From: CAWALV01 sp963782965
Lineage (GTDB): Bacteria > Actinomycetota > Actinomycetes > Acidothermales > Acidothermaceae
Assembly: GCA_963782965.1 (NCBI GenBank)
Contig: CAWALV010000006.1
Coordinates: forward strand, 1-64,000
Direction: 5' to 3'
Length of the DNA stretch: 64,000 bases
The notes beneath the pieces are model-generated. The model was not told the origin of the DNA, made no database searches, and saw only the letters and a program-made list of their open reading frames with translations. Shown piece by piece: positions 14,340-22,121 of this stretch. Every line of letters starts with the position of its first letter. Position 1 is the stretch's first letter. Position numbers and translations under genes: made by a program.

Positions 14340-15569
14340 TCAGTGGAGTTCGATGACGCCGGCCTGGATCGGGGCTTGCTCACCGTAGGGCGCGCCGGTG
14401 ATGACGAAGACGTGGCCGTTTCGACGCCAGGATCCGGGGTCGTTCAGCGCGATGGTGAACCGGCTGTAGCCCCTGGGCATGAACGTCGACATCCGTGTCC
14501 ACTTCTCGGGGTTGCCGAGGTCTCGGTTGAGGAAGAAGTCCTGGTCGCTGTTCGCGCTAACGACGATGGTGCCCATCGGGCCGCCGGAGTCCGACCACGA
14601 CACGGTCGGGGCGGCGGATGGCGCGTAACCGTCCTGGTCGAGAAGCGCGATCGCTGGGGACGACGCGAACGACTCCGGATCACGAGCCAGCTTGTAGCGC
14701 ACCGGGTAGTACGTCGCCGAGACGCCGTACTCGTAGGTCATGATCCATAGGTCGTGGTGCACTTGCGCGACCGTGGTCATGCCAGGCCGGTTGCTGTAGT
14801 CCTCGCCCACGGCGTCGTTGACGACCGGACCCCAGTTCTGCAGGTCGGTGCTGGTTTGGTGCGCCAGCTTCTGGCCGTAGTTCGGGTCGCGCTGGTCGGA
14901 GTAGTAGCAGATGAGCCGGTCACGGTGCAGGAGGAGGAACGGCTCCCACACCGGGGTGAAGCCGTTCGTCGGGTTGGGCGCGCCACCCTCGGCTACCGTG
15001 CTGAGGTATTGCCAGGTCGCGCCGCGATCGACGCTCGCGTACAGCACGATTCGGGTGCTGGAGAAATCCAGCGAGTTGCCGGCGCACAGCACCGTGCCCT
15101 TCGGGAAACCCGCGAATGCGCGCGGCAGTTCGTACAGGTACGGCTGCAACCAGATTCTCCCGGCCTCGCCGTCGTTCGGCACCTCGCTGAATTGCGACCA
15201 GGTGTGGCCGCCGTCGTCGGTGCGGAAAATGGTGAAGCCGCCCGGCTGCCCGAAAGCGAACCGCTGGAAGGTCGCCAGGTAGGCGACAGATCCGCCCGGC
15301 CGCTGGCTGCTGAGACGCACGGCTCGCGCGTACGACTCGCCTGGCCCGTCGTCGACAGTGACTGGTCCGAACGGGGCCTCGTCGACCGGTTTCCACTCCG
15401 CCTTCAACGGCGATGCGGACGCCGATCCGCCGAAGCCCAGCGAGAGCCCTATCGCTGCTGCGGTTCCGGTCCCCAGGAACGCCCGTCGTGACATGTGGCC
15501 AGTCTTGGTGGCCGGGCCGTCCTGTTGTGGGGCTGCAGACGCGTTCCAAGGCAACTGAAGATCGTGCAT
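14340..15569 (-). CDS. Tat-exported sialidase-like beta-propeller glycosidase
   Basis: This is a secreted protein of 409 residues. MSRRAFLGTG at 26-35 with the following hydrophobic stretch and ASA-type cleavage site near 50 forms a Tat signal. The mature part has sialidase/BNR features: Asp-box-like TDDGGHTW and ASVDRGATW, and repeated propeller blades. It resembles exo-alpha-sialidase-like glycoside hydrolases, but the catalytic Tyr/Glu and Arg triad cannot be assigned with confidence, so the sugar cleaved is open. ATG 15569 follows GAGGGAG; a longer frame upstream covers the promoter and was rejected. The gene is divergent from an alpha/beta hydrolase gene. Confidence 0.7.
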   Translation of the reverse strand: MHDLQLPWNASAAPQQDGPATKTGHMSRRAFLGTGTAAAIGLSLGFGGSASASPLKAEWKPVDEAPFGPVTVDDGPGESYARAVRLSSQRPGGSVAYLATFQRFAFGQPGGFTIFRTDDGGHTWSQFSEVPNDGEAGRIWLQPYLYELPRAFAGFPKGTVLCAGNSLDFSSTRIVLYASVDRGATWQYLSTVAEGGAPNPTNGFTPVWEPFLLLHRDRLICYYSDQRDPNYGQKLAHQTSTDLQNWGPVVNDAVGEDYSNRPGMTTVAQVHHDLWIMTYEYGVSATYYPVRYKLARDPESFASSPAIALLDQDGYAPSAAPTVSWSDSGGPMGTIVVSANSDQDFFLNRDLGNPEKWTRMSTFMPRGYSRFTIALNDPGSWRRNGHVFVITGAPYGEQAPIQAGVIELH

Positions 15570-15645
15570 GAAGGGCTCCCTCGCGAAGATCACCGGGGCT
15601 AGCCCAGGTGATGTGTCCCGACCCGATAAGCCGAATATTCTCGGG

Positions 15646-15684
15646 ACCATATCGCAAGGTTTCGTACTGATGTCAACGCTAACA
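15646..15684 (-). promoter_or_regulatory. promoter of the sialidase-like gene with a LacI-like operator
   Basis: On the minus strand, TTGACA (15676-15671) is followed after 19 bp by TATGGT (15651-15646). Overlapping the -35 box, TGTCAACGCTAACA (15671-15684) is a 14-bp dyad with 5 of 7 inverted positions matching, and its right half GCTAACA is typical of LacI-family operators. No LacI-type gene lies in the window, so a regulator elsewhere would be needed. The spacer is longer than usual. Confidence 0.4.
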
Positions 15685-15757
15685 TTTTGGATCACTGCGA
15701 TCCGTGAGGTCGGCGACAAACGCCCGCCTTCGACCGCGAGCGAATCTGGAGCGTGAC

Positions 15758-16540
15758 GTGCCGAGCTTCCGGTCCGACGACGGGCTTGAGATCTTCTACG
15801 AGTCCTGGGGCGACAGCGACGGCACTGGCGTCCCGGTGGTGCTGCACCACGGGTTCGCGGCCAGCGGCCTGATCGACTGGGTGCAGACGGGTGTCGTCGA
15901 GGCGCTGACCGCGGCCGGACGTCGGGTGGTTGCCGTCGACGCTCGAGGCCACGGCCGCTCCGACAAGCCCCACGACCCGGACCGCTATGGCGAAGCGCGG
16001 ATGGCGCGTGACGTGATCGCGCTGGTCGACGTCCTCGGTGCTGAAGCTTTCGACCTCGTCGGCTATTCGATGGGTGCAGTGGTCGCGCTGCTTACGGCGG
16101 CGCGTTGCGCCGCGGTCCGCCGTCTCGTCGTCGGTGGGATCGGTGCGGCGACGGTCGAACGCGGCGGAGTGGACACCAGCGTCCTCGGCCGGGGATCGCT
16201 GCGAGACGCCTTGTTGACGCCCGACCCCGCCAGCATCGCGAACCCGCACGCCGCGGCCTTCCGGGAATTCGCCGAAAGCACCGGAGCCGATCGGCTGGCA
16301 CTCGCCGCGCAGACCCTCGCGGTGCATCAGGAGGCCATCCCGCTCGCCAGCCTGTCGGTGCCCACCCTCCTGCTCGCCGGCAGCGACGACCCGCTCGCCG
16401 CACGTCCCGAAGTGCTCGCGGCGGCGATCCCCGGCGCCCGGCTGCTCATGATCGACGGCGACCACGGCGGCGTGCTCCGGCAACCCGCCTTCCGTCAGGC
16501 CATCGTCGACTTCCTCGCCGAACGTTGGCCCGCCCTCTAG
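15758..16540 (+). CDS. alpha/beta hydrolase
   Basis: This is a cytosolic alpha/beta hydrolase of 260 residues, close to the usual length. HHGF at 30-33 forms the oxyanion-hole turn, VVAVDARGHGRSDKP the following loop, GYSMGA the nucleophile elbow with S104, LLLAGSDDPL the acid strand, and IDGDHGG the catalytic His. GTG 15758 gives the family N-terminus (VPSFRSDDGLEIFYES); a GTG at 15704 adds 18 unrelated residues. It could be an esterase, a lactonase or an enol-lactone hydrolase; the substrate cannot be told. It is transcribed divergently from the sialidase-like gene. Confidence 0.8.
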   Translation: MPSFRSDDGLEIFYESWGDSDGTGVPVVLHHGFAASGLIDWVQTGVVEALTAAGRRVVAVDARGHGRSDKPHDPDRYGEARMARDVIALVDVLGAEAFDLVGYSMGAVVALLTAARCAAVRRLVVGGIGAATVERGGVDTSVLGRGSLRDALLTPDPASIANPHAAAFREFAESTGADRLALAAQTLAVHQEAIPLASLSVPTLLLAGSDDPLAARPEVLAAAIPGARLLMIDGDHGGVLRQPAFRQAIVDFLAERWPAL

Positions 16541-16734
16541 CCGAGCGTCGCAGCGGTTGCCTGGTCCCGGCCGACGTGTCCGTCGGCAGGTCGTCCCTAG
16601 GTCGGCGTGCCGCCCCCGCCGCCGTTGTCGACGGGCACGGTGGTGCAGCTCTGGCCGTGGTCGCCGCCGTTGCCGCCGCCGTTGCCGCCGCCGTGGCCGT
16701 TGTCCGCTCGGTCGGCATCGCATTGGCGTCCTCG

Positions 16735-17295
16735 TCAAGGAGCCACGACCGCGCCCGCGACCGCCGTCGAGTCGAACGCAGTCCACACCGCCGTGACGCT
16801 TGGAGACGTCTCGCCGCCGGAGGCAGTGAGAACACGCAGTATGCGCGCCGTCGCGGCGGCTGCCCGAGTCGCTGCGGTCTGCACAACGACGGTCTCATCG
16901 ACCTGGTCGCTCACGGACCGGTGCTGCGGCAGGGCCAGGCCGCAAAGCAACTGCGTGAGCTGCTCAAGCAACACTGGATCGGCCGCACCGTCGTAAATCC
17001 AGCGCGTGCCGAGAACGCCGTGCATGGAGGTGCCCAGCAAAGCCGACTCGTGCCCGGAAAGGGGCTGGCCACGGTACGTCATCGGGACGTGGTACGTCAC
17101 GGCCGTCGCACCGCTGACGGCGTTGACGATCATGAACTCGATGCCCACTTCGCCCGCAGGGTCGTCGAGTCGAAAGCCGCCCGCCTTGTGCAACTCGGGG
17201 GAAGCCGGCCCGACGTACCACGCTTGGTGCGGCAACCATGCGGTCAGCAGTTCGAGCTTGGTCGGTGACATCGTCGTCGCGTGGATCGTCGCCAT
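16735..17295 (-). CDS. maltokinase N-terminal cap-like domain protein
   Basis: The first 120 of 186 residues match the cap domain that precedes actinobacterial maltokinases and also occurs as a stand-alone protein: MATIHATTMSPTKLELLTAW, AGGFRLDDPAGEVGIEFM, VTYHVPMTYRG, ESALLGTSMHGVLGTRWIYDG. The kinase domain is absent and the tail is Ala/Thr-rich. After the TGA at 16735-16737 the same frame stays open for 45 more codons, which read as a Gly/Asn-rich tail. Such cap proteins are thought to bind or regulate rather than phosphorylate. The gene is isolated between convergent and same-strand neighbours. Confidence 0.7.
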   Translation of the reverse strand: MATIHATTMSPTKLELLTAWLPHQAWYVGPASPELHKAGGFRLDDPAGEVGIEFMIVNAVSGATAVTYHVPMTYRGQPLSGHESALLGTSMHGVLGTRWIYDGAADPVLLEQLTQLLCGLALPQHRSVSDQVDETVVVQTAATRAAAATARILRVLTASGGETSPSVTAVWTAFDSTAVAGAVVAP

Positions 17296-17396
17296 GCACG
17301 CACCCTACTGTCGTGCAGCGGCCGTCAGAGGTCATGTCCGGCGAAGGAGAGATTGTCGGCTACCCGACGGCGTCCGGACCGAGCTTCGACAACGGG

Positions 17397-19205
17397 CTAA
17401 GAGCTGGCCAGCGTGGCCGCGTACACCGCCGCCTCGCTGCGACTGCCCAGCTGAAGCTTGCGCAAGATGGCCCCGACGTGATGCTCGGCGGTCTTGGGCG
17501 AGATGACGAGTCGCTCGGCGATCTGCGGGTTCGACAATCCTTGGGCCAGCAGGTTGAGGATCTCCCGCTCTCGCGCGGTGAGTGCGCGCACCTTGTCGGG
17601 AGCGGCCGGGCGGTCCGCCGTGGCGTCGCCGAGTTCGTGCAGAAAGGCCTGCGCGTCGTGCATGCGGTGGGCGCCCACCCGGCCATAGGTCGCGAGTGCG
17701 CGCCGAGCCTCGGCGATCGCCCGGTGTCGATCGGCGCGGGATAGGGCGCGAGCGAGGTCGAGCTGGATGTCGGCCGCGAGCAACGAGCGCTCGTCGCCTT
17801 GAAGCGCGCTCAACGCGCGCTCGAAGTGCTCGATCGCCTCGCGCGGCGGTTGGTCGCCGGTTAGCTCGGCGTCGGCAAACCCGGCGAGCGAGACCTGGCC
17901 GGCCGCCCACTCGGCGAGGGCGACCACCGCGCGCGACGACGTCTGCGCAGCGTATTCGGCCAACGCTCGCTCCGCTTCGCGTGCTCCCGCGATGTTGCCG
18001 CGCGCCAACTCCGCCGCGAGCAACAGCGCGTGGATCGGTGCGGTGCGCAACCGGTCGCCGGTCAGCATCCGCAGTGCCTGACGGGCCACCGCAACGGCGA
18101 GGTCGTGGTCGCCGCGCGCGTGGTGCAGCCGGACCAGCGACAGTTGCGCCTCTGCTCGTTGCTCCAAGCCGTTCAGTAAGCCGGCGGCCTCCGGCAACCG
18201 GCCCTGGTCGATGCGAAGACCTGCGAGCGCGGCCCGCGATTGCACCCGCTGCACGAAGTGGGCGGAGGCGTCGACCGCGAACCGCAACGCCAGCTCGCCC
18301 TCGTTCCACCGGCCGGCCTGGCACAGCAGCGTGCCGTACTCGATCTGGCAATGGTTGAGCAGCAGGTTCGGCGGCCCGGCGACGGGCGTCGAAGGTTCGC
18401 CGACCTGTGCGGTGGCCAGCCAGTCCTCGAGTCGGTGCAGATCGCCGGTTCGGCTGCATGCCGTGACGAGGTCGCAATACACCTGACCCACGATCCACAC
18501 GTTGTCGCACTCGCCGCTGCTGGCCATCACCATGGCCTCGTCGATGCGGCGAAGCCCGCGCTCGATCACGCCACTGCTGACCAGCGCGAGCCCGGAGTCG
18601 GCGAGCGCCTTGCACTCGAGGTCCGCGTCGCGGAGTCGCTGCGCGATCGAGAGGGCGTGCGTCGCGTGCTGCTCCAACTCCTCCGCGCTCGCGACGCTGC
18701 ATCCGATCTGGGCGAGCGCTACCCAGCCAGCCTCGGCGCAGTCCGGATCGTCGGCGAGCAGCCGGCTCGCCCGGGCGATCCAACCGGCGGCGACCGAGGG
18801 CTTGCCGGTCCCGTCGAAGTGCAGCCGGGTCAGGTGCGACGCCGCCAAGGCGGCGCGCCTGCGTCGTCCGGCCGCTTGGTAGGTCAGGAACGCGGTCTCG
18901 AGATGACGCGCGGCGAGGGAAAACTGGGCGACCGCGAAGTAGATCAGGCCGGCGCCCAGATGCGCCTCGGCGGAACCGCCCGCCAACTCGGCGGCGATCA
19001 GGGCGGCCGCGTCGTCGGCCTCCTCGGCGCGCAGATGCAGCCCGACGCTGCAACTCAGGTCCACCCCGGCATTGTGCGCCAAGGTGCGCGCCTGGTGGGA
19101 GCGCCCGGGTCGATCGGTCGCGAGATCGGCTTCCGCCGCCGGCGGATAGGGGGCACAGTAGGGGACTTGCCCCATGCGCAGCCGGCGCGGCGCGGCCAGA
19201 CTCAT
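17397..19205 (-). CDS. LuxR-family regulator with TPR-like helical repeats
   Basis: This is a 602-residue cytosolic regulator. Most of the protein (about 50-520) is Ala/Leu-rich helix pairs of TPR type, a presumed protein or ligand interaction surface. The C-terminus carries a GerE/LuxR helix-turn-helix at about 540-600: LTAREREILNLLAQGLSNPQIAERL, then SPKTAEHHVGAILRKL. No ATP-binding site is visible, so it is not a full LAL protein. ATG 19205 was chosen as the first good start 37 bp from the divergent oxidase gene; ATG 19172 is an alternative. It probably controls the divergent FAD oxidase gene. The N-terminal AT-poor extension of the longer frame was rejected. Confidence 0.8.
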   Translation of the reverse strand: MSLAAPRRLRMGQVPYCAPYPPAAEADLATDRPGRSHQARTLAHNAGVDLSCSVGLHLRAEEADDAAALIAAELAGGSAEAHLGAGLIYFAVAQFSLAARHLETAFLTYQAAGRRRRAALAASHLTRLHFDGTGKPSVAAGWIARASRLLADDPDCAEAGWVALAQIGCSVASAEELEQHATHALSIAQRLRDADLECKALADSGLALVSSGVIERGLRRIDEAMVMASSGECDNVWIVGQVYCDLVTACSRTGDLHRLEDWLATAQVGEPSTPVAGPPNLLLNHCQIEYGTLLCQAGRWNEGELALRFAVDASAHFVQRVQSRAALAGLRIDQGRLPEAAGLLNGLEQRAEAQLSLVRLHHARGDHDLAVAVARQALRMLTGDRLRTAPIHALLLAAELARGNIAGAREAERALAEYAAQTSSRAVVALAEWAAGQVSLAGFADAELTGDQPPREAIEHFERALSALQGDERSLLAADIQLDLARALSRADRHRAIAEARRALATYGRVGAHRMHDAQAFLHELGDATADRPAAPDKVRALTAREREILNLLAQGLSNPQIAERLVISPKTAEHHVGAILRKLQLGSRSEAAVYAATLASS

Positions 19206-19242
19206 CCGCAACACACCGACCAGACGAGTGAGGCAACCGGAT

Positions 19243-20655
19243 ATGACCGCGACCCAACAAAGCCTCGACAGCAGCGGCCTCGCCGGCGTGCTCAAAGGCG
19301 CCGTCTACCGCCCGGACGACGCGGGGTACGCCGACGAGATCGCGTGCTTCAACCTGTCAACCACCCATCGGCCGGCCCTTGTCGTCGCAGCCACCTGCAC
19401 CGAGGACGTCGTAGCCGCCGTCCGTTTCGCTGCCGAGCGCGACCTGCCCATCGGTGTGCAGGCCACCGGGCACGGCGCGGTGTGCGCGGTCGACGCGGGC
19501 ATCCTGATCAGCACCAAGGCCATGACGAACGTGACCGTCGACCCGCGCGAGCGGACGGCGACGGTGGGCGCCGGCACCAAGTGGAAGCCCGTCATCGAGA
19601 CGGCGGCCGAGCACGGGTTGGCGCCGCTGAACGGCTCGTCGTCCGACGTCGGCGTGGTCGGCTACATCGTGGGCGGTGGGCTCCCGGTGATGTGCCGCAC
19701 GTACGGCTTCGCCGCTGACCACGTGCAGCGCATGACGGTGGTCACTGCGGACGGCGTGGCGCGCGAGGTGTCGCCGTCGTCCGAGACCGAGCTGTTCTGG
19801 GCATTGCGCGGGGGCAAGGGGAATCTCGGCATCGTCACCGAGATCACCGTCGACCTCGTGCCGGTGTCGCGGCTTTACGGCGGCGGCATCTTCTTCCCCG
19901 GCGAGCACGCATCGGAGCTGCTCCGCGCCTACAGCGGCTGGAGCGCGGGTCTCGACGAGCAGACGAACACGTCGATCGCACTGCTTCGCCTGCCGCCCGT
20001 TCCCGACATCCCCGAGCCGTTGCGTGGACGCTTCGTCGTGCACCTTCGAGTCATGCACCTGGGTGACGCGGAAAGCGGCGAGCGACTGGTGGCGCCGATG
20101 CGCGCGGTCGCCCCCGCGATCGTCGACCTGGTCGGCGAGATGCCTTACACGGCGGTCGACAGCGTGCACCAAGACCCCGACCACCCGGTGCCGGCGCACG
20201 AGCGCGGCGTGTTGCTCACCCGCCTGGACGACGAGGTCATCGACGAGTTGCTCCGACTCGCCGGACCGGCCGCGCAAATCCCAGTCATGGTCGTCGGGAT
20301 CCGGCACATGGGCGGCGCGCTGTCACGGCAGCCCGCGATCGCGAACGCGGTCAGCAACCGTGACGCCGCGTACCTGCTGGAGGCGATCGGCGTCTTGATG
20401 GGTCCGGCTGCCGAGGGCGCGCCGGCGGCTACCGATGCGCTTGTCGCGGCCTTCGCCAGGTTCTCGCTACGGCCCGAGGGCGCGACGCTTGTCAACTTCC
20501 ACGGCAAGCCGGGCGATGCCGCCGACCGTGCCCGCGCCTGGGCCCCGCAGACGTACGCGCGGCTGTGCGAGCTGAAGGTCAGGTATGACCCGAAGAACCT
20601 GCTGCGCTTCGGGCACGGGATCAGTGGCGTGGTGCCTGCACCGCGCGAGGGTTAG
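19243..20655 (+). CDS. FAD-dependent oxidase with PCMH and BBE-type C-terminus
   Basis: This 470-residue flavoprotein is of the berberine-bridge/6-hydroxy-nicotine oxidase group. The FAD-binding strands are FNLSTTHRPALVVAATCTEDVVAAVRFA, TGHGA, VDPRERTATVGAGTKW, GVVGYIVGGGLP and WALRGGKGNLGIVTEI. The substrate domain ends with the BBE motif RYDPKNLLRFGHGI. The His in the TTHRP segment is placed where covalent FAD attachment occurs in relatives. The second attachment Cys is replaced: the loop has no Cys at the expected position. ATG 19243 has a weak GTGAGG site. The divergent LuxR gene 37 bp away is the probable regulator. Substrates of relatives range from alcohols to alkaloids. Confidence 0.8.
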   Translation: MTATQQSLDSSGLAGVLKGAVYRPDDAGYADEIACFNLSTTHRPALVVAATCTEDVVAAVRFAAERDLPIGVQATGHGAVCAVDAGILISTKAMTNVTVDPRERTATVGAGTKWKPVIETAAEHGLAPLNGSSSDVGVVGYIVGGGLPVMCRTYGFAADHVQRMTVVTADGVAREVSPSSETELFWALRGGKGNLGIVTEITVDLVPVSRLYGGGIFFPGEHASELLRAYSGWSAGLDEQTNTSIALLRLPPVPDIPEPLRGRFVVHLRVMHLGDAESGERLVAPMRAVAPAIVDLVGEMPYTAVDSVHQDPDHPVPAHERGVLLTRLDDEVIDELLRLAGPAAQIPVMVVGIRHMGGALSRQPAIANAVSNRDAAYLLEAIGVLMGPAAEGAPAATDALVAAFARFSLRPEGATLVNFHGKPGDAADRARAWAPQTYARLCELKVRYDPKNLLRFGHGISGVVPAPREG

Positions 20656-20738
20656 CCGGCACGCGCTCGCCGGGATGAGCGGCACGCTGCCGAATACTCG
20701 CGTGCTCGCGGTGGTCTCGGTTTGAGAGCATCGCTGGC

Positions 20739-21416
20739 ATGATGCACCCGCTCGACAACCCGGTCTGGGATTCGCTGGTCGGCGCGCACGCGCAGTTCGC
20801 GTTGCGGCACGGTGCTGCGGCGCGCTTCGATCCCGACGTTGCGGTCTTCGCCGCGCTTGCGGACGACGCCGGGCCTTCCGCGTGGGACGACTTGGCGTCG
20901 CTTACCGCGCCGGGCACCCAGCTCGTCGTCGTCGATGTGCCGTTCGACCCGCCGAGCAGCTGGGAGATCATCGGTCGCATCGCGGGTGTGCAGCTCATCG
21001 GGGAAGACGTGAAGGTCGAGGACGATCCCGAGGCGATCGAGCTCGGCCCGGAAGACGAGCCCGAGATGGCCGCCTTGGTGGAGCGCACGAAACCCGGTCC
21101 GTGGCGGCCGCGCACGATCGAGCTGGGTCGCTACATCGGCGTCCGGGTCGACGGCGAGCTGGTGGCGATGGCCGGCGAGCGACTGCGACCCCGCGGGTGG
21201 GTCGAGATCAGCGCCGTGTGCACCGACGAGCGGTTCCGCGGCCGCGGGCTCGGCAGCCGGCTCATTCGAGCGGTGGGCGCGGGGATCGTCGACCGCGGCG
21301 AGCTGCCGATGCTGCACGCGTCGTCCGACAACGTGAACGCGATCCGGCTGTATGAGTCGATGGGCTTCGTGTTCCGCCGCGATCGCGAGTTCCTCCGGCT
21401 GCGCACCCCGCGTTGA
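20739..21416 (+). CDS. GNAT-family N-acetyltransferase
   Basis: This is a 225-residue acetyl-CoA-dependent transferase. The C-terminal GNAT core shows the acetyl-CoA pyrophosphate loop FRGRGLGSRLIRAV at about 165-178, preceded by the strand WVEISAVCTDERF, and followed by the NVNAIRLYESMGFVFRR helix-strand that ends the fold. The first 100 residues are a FR47-like N-terminal half. The acceptor is unknown. ATG 20739 or the next Met are equally good starts. It faces the two-component genes convergently, with 18 bp between stops and no hairpin. Confidence 0.85.
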   Translation: MMHPLDNPVWDSLVGAHAQFALRHGAAARFDPDVAVFAALADDAGPSAWDDLASLTAPGTQLVVVDVPFDPPSSWEIIGRIAGVQLIGEDVKVEDDPEAIELGPEDEPEMAALVERTKPGPWRPRTIELGRYIGVRVDGELVAMAGERLRPRGWVEISAVCTDERFRGRGLGSRLIRAVGAGIVDRGELPMLHASSDNVNAIRLYESMGFVFRRDREFLRLRTPR

Positions 21417-21434
21417 GTGGCCGAAACGGTTGCG

Positions 21435-22121
21435 TCAGCGCGTTGCCGGGCCCGTCCAGCGGTAGAGGTGCTCGGGCCGCCCGGCCGCGCCGTAACGCAG
21501 CGCGAAGTCGATGACCCCGGAATCCGACAGGAACTTCAAGTAGCGGCGGGCGATCCCTTGGCTGATGCCGGCCCTCGACGCCAGCTCACCCGCGGAGATG
21601 CCGCCACTCGATTCGCGCACGGTCTCCGCGACCCGGGCGAGCGTGGGGCCGGAGATGTTCTTGGGCAGGGACTCTTCGCCGCTTACACGCAGCAAGCCGT
21701 ACAGGCGGTCGATGTCGCGCTGCTCCGCATGCTGCATCGCGTCGAGGCGGGTGCGCGCGACGGCATAACTCTCGAACCGATCGCGCAGCGTACGGAACGT
21801 GAAGGGCTTGACGATGTAATGCACGACACCGAGTCGCATCGCGCCGCGCAACGTCTCGACGTCCTTGGCAGCCGTGATGGCGATGACGTCGATGTGAGAG
21901 CCCGGAAGCCCCCGAAGGCGGCGCAGCAGCTCGACCCCGCTCATGTCGGGCAAGTAGATGTCGAGCAGCACCAGGTCGGGGCCGAGTGTCTCGACCTGAC
22001 TCAACGCGTCGGCACCGGTTGCGGCCGCACCGACGACTTCGAAACCGGGGACTCGCTCGACAAACTGCCGGTGCACCGAAACCGCCATGAAGTCGTCGTC
22101 GACGATCAGCGTGCGGATCAC
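21435..22121 (-). CDS. response regulator, CitB/DcuR type
   Basis: The 228 residues form a receiver domain plus a DNA-binding domain. The receiver (1-120) has the acidic pocket DDD at 8-10, phospho-acceptor D54 in LVLLDIYLPDMSG, and the conserved Lys in YIVKPF. The C-terminus (160-228) is a winged helix-turn-helix of the CitB/DcuR kind: GGISAGELASRAGISQGIARRYLKFL. Its start overlaps the stop of the sensor kinase gene by four bases, so the pair is coupled. It probably controls the divergent ABC importer at 23,945. Confidence 0.9.
   Translation of the reverse strand: MIRTLIVDDDFMAVSVHRQFVERVPGFEVVGAAATGADALSQVETLGPDLVLLDIYLPDMSGVELLRRLRGLPGSHIDVIAITAAKDVETLRGAMRLGVVHYIVKPFTFRTLRDRFESYAVARTRLDAMQHAEQRDIDRLYGLLRVSGEESLPKNISGPTLARVAETVRESSGGISAGELASRAGISQGIARRYLKFLSDSGVIDFALRYGAAGRPEHLYRWTGPATR

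Noticed and set aside
11836..14388. 850-codon plus-strand open frame
   Set aside because: It is antisense to the FAD oxidase, whose motifs and repeats are unambiguous.
17332..19260. 642-codon minus-strand frame
   Set aside because: It is Arg-rich and lacks the LuxR helix-turn-helix, which lies in the overlapping frame 17397-19205.
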